Assembly (NCBI RefSeq): GCF_014268885.2
Contig: NZ_CP077095.1
Coordinates: 1,493,501 to 1,557,500 of the forward strand
Length of the DNA: 64,000 bases
Source: Pseudomonas xantholysinigenes
GTDB taxonomy: Bacteria; Pseudomonadota; Gammaproteobacteria; Pseudomonadales; Pseudomonadaceae
Direction of reading: 5' to 3'
The notes below the pieces were generated by a model. It was not told where the DNA came from. It did no database searches and worked only from the letters and a program-made list of their open reading frames with translations. A program made the position numbers and the translations under genes. Shown one piece after another: positions 59,083-64,000 of the stretch (position 1 is its first letter; each line of letters opens with the position of its first letter).

Positions 59083-60273
59083 TCAGCCCTTGCGCGGGCT
59101 GAGGATCATCAAGGTCAGCACCCCGGCGACGATGCCCCAGAACGCCGAGCCGATCGAGAACAGGGTGAACCCCGACGCCGTGACCATGAAGGTGATCAGC
59201 GCCGCCTCACGCTCGCGCGCCTCGCCCATGGCCACGCTCAGGCCGTTCATGATCGAGCCGAACAGCGCCAATGCGGCGATCGACAGTACCAGCTCCTTGG
59301 GCAGCGCGCCGAACAGCGCCGCCAGGGTGGCGCCGAAGGTGCCGGCGATGCCGTAGAAGATCCCGCACCACACCGCCGCGGTATAGCGCTTGGCCGGGTC
59401 TTCATGGGCATGTGGGCCGGTGCAGATCGCCGCGCTTATCGCCGCCAGGTTGACCCCGTGGGAGCCGAACGGCGCCAGCAGCAGCGAGGCGAAACCGGTG
59501 GCCGAGATCAGCGGCGAGGCCGGCACCTGGTAGCCGTCGGCGCGCAGCACGGCAACGCCCGGCATGTTCTGCGAGGTCATCGCCACCACGAACAGCGGGA
59601 TGCCGATACTGATGGTCGCCGCCAGCGAGAAGCTCGGCGTGGTCCACACCGGCGTGGCGACCTCCAGCTGGAAGTGGCTGAAGTCGAGCAGCCCCAGGGC
59701 GCCGGAGAGCGCGCTGCCGACCAGCAGCGCGGCCAGCACGCAGTAGCGCGGCGACAGGCGTTTGACCAGCAGGTAGCTGAAGAACATGCCCAATACCAGC
59801 ACGGTGCGGTGCTGGGCGGCGACGAAAATCTCGCTGCCGATCTTGAACAGGATGCCGGCCAGCAGGGCCGAGGCCAGGGAGGCGGGGATGCGTCGCACCA
59901 GGCGCTCGAAACTGCCGGTCAGGCCGCAGATCAGCACCAGCACGGCGCAGGTGATGTAGGCGCCGATCGCTTCGCCGTAGCTCACCCCGCCAAGGCTGGT
60001 GATCAGCAGCGCCGCGCCGGGCGTCGACCAAGCCACGGTGATCGGCGTGCGGTAGCGCAGCGACAGGCCGATGCTGCACACTGCCATGCCGATCGACAGC
60101 GCCCAGATCCACGATGAAATCTGCGCGCTGGTCAGGCCCGCGGCCTGGCCGGCCTGGAACATCAGCACCAGCGAGCTGGTGTAGCCGGTGAGCATGGCGA
60201 TGAAGCCAGCGACGATCGCCGACGGGGAGCTGTCCGCCAGCGGCCGCAGGCGCGCGGAGGTGGCATCGGTCAT
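59083..60273 (-). CDS. benE: BenE-family benzoate-type transporter
   Basis: A 396-residue protein with about 12 hydrophobic segments and the BenE features: AGFIAMLTGYTSSLVLMFQA, ITVAWSTPGAALL, SQNMPGVAVLRADGY and PFGSHGVNLAAISAAICTG. It is a proton-linked aromatic acid importer family (BenE/YdcO). No benABCD genes are near, so benzoate is only a presumption. AAGGAATGCCCC precedes ATG 60273. Confidence 0.9.
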   Translation of the reverse strand: MTDATSARLRPLADSSPSAIVAGFIAMLTGYTSSLVLMFQAGQAAGLTSAQISSWIWALSIGMAVCSIGLSLRYRTPITVAWSTPGAALLITSLGGVSYGEAIGAYITCAVLVLICGLTGSFERLVRRIPASLASALLAGILFKIGSEIFVAAQHRTVLVLGMFFSYLLVKRLSPRYCVLAALLVGSALSGALGLLDFSHFQLEVATPVWTTPSFSLAATISIGIPLFVVAMTSQNMPGVAVLRADGYQVPASPLISATGFASLLLAPFGSHGVNLAAISAAICTGPHAHEDPAKRYTAAVWCGIFYGIAGTFGATLAALFGALPKELVLSIAALALFGSIMNGLSVAMGEAREREAALITFMVTASGFTLFSIGSAFWGIVAGVLTLMILSPRKG

Positions 60274-60419
60274 GGGGCATTCCTTGTTGTGGATGTAAGC
60301 AATTTTTGCAGGCTACCGCGCCATGGGCCGATCGGTGCGATACAGCAACCATTGCATTTAGCCGTACAGTCGCCAACTATTGGCCATTACTACGCAACTG
60401 CGTGAACAGGGGAGGGGCG

Positions 60420-61022
60420 ATGTACAAGGTCTATGGGGATTACCAGTCGGGCAACTGCTACAAGGTCAAGCTGATGCTGAGCTTGCTTGACCGCCCATAT
60501 GAATGGCACCCGGTGGATATTCTCAAGGGTGAGACCGAGACCCCCGAGTTCCTGGCCATGAACCCCAACGGCAAGGTGCCGGTGCTCAAGCTCGAGGACG
60601 GTACCTGCCTGTGGGAGTCCAACGCGATTCTCAACTTCCTCGCCGACGGCAGCGAGTTCCTGCCCAGCGAGCCACGCTTGCGTACCCAGGTGTTGCAGTG
60701 GCAGTTCTTCGAGCAGTACAGCCATGAGCCGTATATCGCCGTGGCGCGCTTCATCCAGTTCTACCTGGGGTTGCCGGACGAGCGCCTGGAGGAGTACCGG
60801 GGGCTGCACAAGGGCGGCTACAAGGCCTTGAAGGTGATGAACAAGCAGTTGGAGATGACGCCTTACCTGGTGGGGGAGCAGTACTCGATCGCCGATGTGG
60901 CGTTGTATGCCTATACCCATGTGGCGCACCAGGGTGGCTTTGATCTTTCTGCCTATCCGGCAGTGCAAGCCTGGCTGGCGCGGGTGGCCAGCCATCCACG
61001 GCATGTGCCGATGGCGGATTGA
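60420..61022 (+). CDS. Glutathione S-transferase family protein
   Basis: A 200-residue GST: an N-terminal thioredoxin-like domain (SGNCYKVKLMLSLLDRPYEW, with NPNGKVPVLKLEDG and WESNAIL binding glutathione) and an all-helical C-terminal domain with YSIADVALYAYTHVA. GGAGGGGCG precedes ATG 60420. It is divergent from benE. Substrate unknown. Confidence 0.9.
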   Translation: MYKVYGDYQSGNCYKVKLMLSLLDRPYEWHPVDILKGETETPEFLAMNPNGKVPVLKLEDGTCLWESNAILNFLADGSEFLPSEPRLRTQVLQWQFFEQYSHEPYIAVARFIQFYLGLPDERLEEYRGLHKGGYKALKVMNKQLEMTPYLVGEQYSIADVALYAYTHVAHQGGFDLSAYPAVQAWLARVASHPRHVPMAD

Positions 61023-61041
61023 CCGGCCTCATTGCACCCTG

Positions 61042-61159
61042 TGTAGGAGCGGCCTTGCGTCGCGAAAGGGCTGCGCAGCAGCCCCTCGGTCTCAGCGTCA
61101 ACGCATCAATCGCCGGGGCCGCTTTGCGGCCCTTTCGCGACACAAGGCCGCTCCTACAG
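61042..61159. repeat. TAGGAGCGGCC-type REP pair
   Basis: Arms TGTAGGAGCGGCCTTGCGTCGC... (from 61042) and ...GCGACACAAGGCCGCTCCTACA (to 61159) are near-perfect reverse complements. Inner hairpins (GGGCTGCGCAGCAGCCC; GGGGCCGCTTTGCGGCCC) also form. It lies between the GST and glutaredoxin-like genes. Confidence 0.8.
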
Positions 61160-61176
61160 GGGTTGTGTATGTGCTG

Positions 61177-61548
61177 TCACACCGCCGCGAAGCGTTTGTC
61201 CAGGTAAGCAATGATGTCCTTGGACTCGTACATCCAGGTCACCTTGCCTTCTTCCTCGATACGCAGGCACGGCACCTTCACCCGGCCACCGCCTTCGAGC
61301 AGCGCCTGGCGGTGCGCTTGATCGTTCTTCGCATCGCGTAGGGCGACGGGCACATTGAGGCGGTGCAGGGTGCGGCGGGTCTTGACGCAGAACGGGCAGG
61401 CATGGAACTGGTACAGCGCCAGGTCCTTGGCCTGCTGTTCGACACGGGCCTGGGCCGCGGCATCGCGCTTCTTCTTCGCCGGGCGGCTGATCCAGTCAGC
61501 GAACACGATGAGCTGGCCGAGGCCGACCCGCAGGGCTTTGACGATCAT
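61177..61548 (-). CDS. Glutaredoxin-like protein
   Basis: A 123-residue protein with a basic, partly hydrophobic N-terminal extension and a glutaredoxin domain from about residue 43: LALYQFHACPFCVKTRR (CPFC at 51-54) and VKVPCLRIEEEGKVTWMYES (VP cis-proline and glutathione-binding region). It likely reduces disulfides with glutathione. AGGAG lies before ATG 61548. Confidence 0.88.
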   Translation of the reverse strand: MIVKALRVGLGQLIVFADWISRPAKKKRDAAAQARVEQQAKDLALYQFHACPFCVKTRRTLHRLNVPVALRDAKNDQAHRQALLEGGGRVKVPCLRIEEEGKVTWMYESKDIIAYLDKRFAAV

Positions 61549-61566
61549 GGGCAACTCCTGAACATG

Positions 61567-61591
61567 AAAAAGCCGACCTCAGGGGTCGGCT
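61567..61591 (-). terminator. Terminator after folE
   Basis: On the minus strand AGCCGACC pairs with GGTCGGCT and is followed by TTTT (61570-61567). It lies just past the folE stop. Confidence 0.8.
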
Positions 61592-61606
61592 CGGATCAGG
61601 CCTGGA

Positions 61607-62152
61607 TCACTTGATCAGGCTGAGGAACTCGCTGCGGGTGGCGGCGTTGTCGCGGAATTCGCCGAGCATCACCGAGGTGAGCATGGTCGAGTTCTGCTTC
61701 TCGACGCCGCGCATCATCATGCACATGTGCTTGGCCTCGATCACCACCGCCACGCCGGCGGCGCCGGTGACCTGCTGCACGGCCTCGGCGATCTGGCGGC
61801 TGAGGTTTTCCTGGATCTGCAGACGGCGGGCGAACATGTCGACGATTCGCGCGACCTTCGACAGGCCCAGCACCTTGCCCTTGGGCAGGTAAGCCACGTG
61901 GGCCTTGCCGATGAACGGCAGCATGTGGTGTTCGCACATCGAGTACAGCTCGATATCCCGGACCAGCACCATTTCGCTGTTGTCGGAGGTGAACAACGCG
62001 CCGTTGGTCACTTCTTCCAGGGTTTGCTCGTAACCGCGGCAAAGGTACTTCATGGCCTTCGCGGCCCGTTTGGGCGTGTCGAGCAGGCCCTCGCGGGTGA
62101 CGTCCTCGCCCAGTTGGCTGAGGATCGCGGTGTAGTTCTGTTCCAGGGACAT
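61607..62152 (-). CDS. folE: GTP cyclohydrolase I
   Basis: Converts GTP to 7,8-dihydroneopterin triphosphate for folate synthesis. The protein is 181 residues with the zinc-binding [11 protein letters not shown] (Cys73, His76) and KHMCMMMRG (third ligand), plus [21 protein letters not shown] 62152. This is a zinc-type FolE1; Pseudomonas often carry more than one copy. Confidence 0.96.
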   Translation of the reverse strand: MSLEQNYTAILSQLGEDVTREGLLDTPKRAAKAMKYLCRGYEQTLEEVTNGALFTSDNSEMVLVRDIELYSMCEHHMLPFIGKAHVAYLPKGKVLGLSKVARIVDMFARRLQIQENLSRQIAEAVQQVTGAAGVAVVIEAKHMCMMMRGVEKQNSTMLTSVMLGEFRDNAATRSEFLSLIK

Positions 62153-62221
62153 GGATCTACCTGTGGAAAATTTCGCAAAGACGAAGGGTACGGCGACGGC
62201 GACGGCGCTGCAAGCGCGATG

Positions 62222-62782
62222 TCACTCGTCGCGGCCTTCGAGCATGGTTCGCTTGAGCATCACGTACACCGCGCCGGTGCCGCCGTGGCGGGCCTGGCAC
62301 GAGGCGAAGCCGAGCACCTGCGGGTGCTGGCGCAGCCAGGTGTTGACGTGGCTCTTGATCATCGGCCGCTTGCCGTCCAGGCGCGCGGCCTTGCCGTGGG
62401 TGACGCGCACGCAGCGCACTTCCAGCTTGGTCGCTTCGGCGATGAAGTCCCACAGCGTCTGGCGGGCCTTCTCGACGCTCATGCCGTGCAGGTCGAGGCT
62501 GCCCTCGAAGGCGATCTGGCCGAGCTTGAGCTTGCGGATCTGGGTTTCCTGCACGCCGTCGCGGCGCCATATCAGTTCATCCTCGGCGCCGACATCGATG
62601 ACGAACTGGTCGGACAGGCCGTCGATCACCAGGGGCTGGTCGCTGCGAATGGTCGCGGCCTGGCGCAGGTCGGCCAGTTGCTGGCGGTCGGCCTTGGGTT
62701 TGCCGACTTCGGCGCGGTCGTGCTTGATCGGCTTGACGCCCTGCACTTGGCTGCGGAAGAGGGAAAAGTCGTCGTCTTGCAT
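62222..62782 (-). CDS. Smr-domain protein
   Basis: A 186-residue protein with a C-terminal Smr domain: GSLDLHGMSVEKARQTLWDF (LDLHG), VRVTHGKAARLDG (THGKG-like) and CQARHGGTGAVYVML (GGxGA/VYV). Smr domains nick DNA or RNA. The N-terminal half is charged and unstructured-looking. GGAGGCACC precedes ATG 62782. Confidence 0.9.
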   Translation of the reverse strand: MQDDDFSLFRSQVQGVKPIKHDRAEVGKPKADRQQLADLRQAATIRSDQPLVIDGLSDQFVIDVGAEDELIWRRDGVQETQIRKLKLGQIAFEGSLDLHGMSVEKARQTLWDFIAEATKLEVRCVRVTHGKAARLDGKRPMIKSHVNTWLRQHPQVLGFASCQARHGGTGAVYVMLKRTMLEGRDE

Positions 62783-62855
62783 GGTGCCTCCACGTGGGCG
62801 GCGTAGTTTACGCGACTGCGCGTCGGAATGAAGCCCTGAGCTGCGCGCTGTTATG

Positions 62856-62973
62856 TGTAGGAGCGGCCTCGTGCCGCGAAAGGGCTGCAACGCGGCCCCG
62901 GCGATCTATGCATCGAAGCGGAAATCCTGGGGCTGCTTTGCAGCCCTTTCGCGGCGCAAGGCCGCTCCTACAG
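62856..62973. repeat. TAGGAGCGGCC-type REP pair
   Basis: Left arm TGTAGGAGCGGCCTCGTGCCGC... (from 62856) and right arm ...GCGGCGCAAGGCCGCTCCTACA (to 62972) with an inner GGGGCTGCTTTGCAGCCC hairpin. This is the same family as the elements near 59.0 and 61.1 kb, showing three copies in 4 kb. Confidence 0.8.
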
Positions 62974-62984
62974 GGGGATGTCTG

Positions 62985-63305
62985 TCAGTCGTGCTTTTTC
63001 ATCAGGTGCGGCGACAGGTTCAACTCGCGGCCACGGCGCAGGCGGATGCGGCTGCGTCGCCAGACGCGCACGCCGATCCACAGTAGCAACAGCCCGACCA
63101 CGACGAGAATCGCCGACAGCGGGCGGTTGGCATTGAGCTCGGCGAGTGCGGCGTAATTGCCCAGCAGGCCGGCGAAACCGGCCATGGCGAGCAGTATGCC
63201 CAGGGTCGCCAGCAGCACCGAAAAAGCGGCGGCAACCCGCGCCCCCCAGTTGCTGGGTTCGCGCTGGCGCAGGCGCTTGGCATCGAAACTGCCTTTGAGC
63301 TTCAT
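62985..63305 (-). CDS. Two-TM membrane protein, uncharacterised
   Basis: A 106-residue protein with two hydrophobic helices (about 25-50 VAAAFSVLLATLGILLAMAG and 65-83 LSAILVVVGLLLLWIGV) and a very basic C-terminus (WRRSRIRLRRGRELN). GAGGAATTCGA precedes ATG 63305. I cannot assign a family. No link to neighbours is clear. Confidence 0.75.
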   Translation of the reverse strand: MKLKGSFDAKRLRQREPSNWGARVAAAFSVLLATLGILLAMAGFAGLLGNYAALAELNANRPLSAILVVVGLLLLWIGVRVWRRSRIRLRRGRELNLSPHLMKKHD

Positions 63306-63394
63306 TCGAATTCCTCAGGATCGGGTGGCGCTGATCCGGGTTTCGACCTGCGGGTCACTCCAGGGTTCCGCCCGTCCGCTGGGCGGTCGATCGG
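63306..63394. other. Short gap, no gene seen
   Basis: Nothing recognised in these 89 bases between two co-directional genes. Confidence 0.3.
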
Positions 63395-63985
63395 TCAGAC
63401 CAGGCTGGCGGTGGGGGCGACGCAGGCGAAGTTGTCGGCCATCACGGCCATTTCGCACTGGTGGATCTGCGCGGCGGGGATGACGGTGTCCTTCAGGGCC
63501 AGGTCGCGGGTGGCCGAGGCGTCTTCCACCAGGGTGCAGCGATAACCATAGTCCTTGGCGCGGCGCACGGTGGTGCTGACGCTGGAATGGCTCATGAAAC
63601 CGCAGACGATCAGGTCCAGCGGGCCGAAGGCCTGCAGCGTCTCGTGCAGCTTGGTGTTCTTGAAGGCATTGGGCATGCGCTTGTCGATGATGGTTTCACC
63701 GGCCAGTGGCTCCAGGCCCGGGATGAACTCGCCTGCCGGGCCCTGGGGGTCGAAGCGACCGCCAACGGTGCCGAGGTGGCGGACGTGGATGATCGGCCGG
63801 TCGGCCTTGCGGGCGGCATCGAGCAACCTGGCAATGTTCGCCACGGCCTCGTCCATGCCCGACAGCGCCAGCGGACCGCTCAGGTACTCCTTTTGCGCGT
63901 CGATGACGATCAGGCTGGCTTGGCCCAGCTTGGCCGGCGGGTAGTCGCGGCCAGTGAGGCGGAACATCGTGGTTGGAACGGACAT
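63395..63985 (-). CDS. Isochorismatase-fold protein with Ser replacing the catalytic Cys
   Basis: A 196-residue protein of the isochorismatase/nicotinamidase fold: LIVIDAQKEYL (Asp29), IIDKRMPNAFKNT (Lys102) and CGFMSHSSVSTTVRR, where the family normally reads H-x-C-V and a Cys nucleophile. Here that position is Ser135. AAGGAG lies before ATG 63985; an in-frame TTG at 63988 was rejected. It may be a non-hydrolase or a serine-dependent member. Substrate unknown. Confidence 0.85.
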   Translation of the reverse strand: MSVPTTMFRLTGRDYPPAKLGQASLIVIDAQKEYLSGPLALSGMDEAVANIARLLDAARKADRPIIHVRHLGTVGGRFDPQGPAGEFIPGLEPLAGETIIDKRMPNAFKNTKLHETLQAFGPLDLIVCGFMSHSSVSTTVRRAKDYGYRCTLVEDASATRDLALKDTVIPAAQIHQCEMAVMADNFACVAPTASLV

Positions 63986-64000
63986 CAAGGGCTCCTTGGG

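Overview
The window is a stretch of a GC-rich gammaproteobacterial chromosome that looks like Pseudomonas, most probably the P. putida group. Four things in the sequence support this: the order gyrA-serC-pheA-tyrA/aroA-cmk-rpsA-ihfB; a fused TyrA-AroA protein; an O-antigen locus bracketed by ihfB/wzz on one side and wbpM/comEA-like genes on the other; and the REP elements (GTGGGAGCGGG... and TAGGAGCGGCC... types). No database search was possible, so all names rest on motifs, protein length, and gene order.

Layout. (a) 1-10.4 kb is housekeeping: the 3' part of gyrA, then serC, pheA, tyrA-aroA, cmk, rpsA, ihfB and a small LapA-type membrane protein. hisC2, which sits in this operon in some pseudomonads, is absent. 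(b) 10.46-13.1 kb holds a beta-CASP metallo-RNase-like gene and wzz. (c) 13.2-29.2 kb is a Wzx/Wzy-type O-antigen block. It has a WecE-like aminotransferase with an acetyltransferase (dTDP-Fuc4NAc), wzx, a glycosyltransferase, wzy, the UDP-L-FucNAc set wbjBCD with a WbuB-like transferase, a PglC/PglD/PglE-like set for a 2,4-diacetamido sugar, a WbpL-like second initiating transferase, and wbpM. (d) 29.7-49.0 kb is a second glycan block lying between wbpM and the comEA-like gene. It has a GT2, rmlBDAC, an ABC O-polysaccharide exporter whose permease carries a TPR domain, an RgpF-like rhamnan protein, a lipoprotein and an orphan protein that seem to share a small domain. It continues with a tightly packed, unfamiliar pathway: a DRE-TIM aldolase fusion, a CMP-sugar synthetase, a HAD phosphatase, a GtrB-like GT2, an FAD oxidoreductase, an atypical SDR, a TIM-barrel isomerase, an SMR-type flippase, a DPM1-like GT2 and a GT-C-like membrane protein. 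A clear terminator closes it. (e) 49.2-64 kb is accessory and housekeeping: a comEA-like gene, a small DUF2897-type gene, pyrF, an NADP-dependent oxidoreductase, an acyltransferase-3 protein, an SDR, a divergent MFS/MocR pair, a chemoreceptor, benE, a GST, a glutaredoxin-like protein, folE, an Smr protein, a two-TM protein and an isochorismatase-fold protein. Three REP-pair elements lie between these last genes.

How the parts fit (inference). RmlA/RmlB can feed both L-rhamnose (with RmlC/RmlD) and Fuc4N (with the WecE-like enzyme). WbpM can feed the PglE/PglD pair. Three sugar pathways (4-amino-4-deoxy diacetamido sugar, L-FucNAc, Fuc4NAc) match three transferases in block (c), which suggests a trisaccharide O unit flipped by Wzx and polymerised by Wzy/Wzz. 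Block (d) looks like a separate rhamnose-rich polymer exported by Wzm/Wzt. The aldolase/HAD/CMP-synthetase trio parallels KdsA-KdsC-KdsB and may make a CMP-activated ulosonic acid by an undescribed route. The GT2/SMR/GT-C genes look like a periplasmic, undecaprenyl-phosphate-dependent decoration system. The 39.1-49.0 kb segment is the best candidate in the window for a previously undescribed system.
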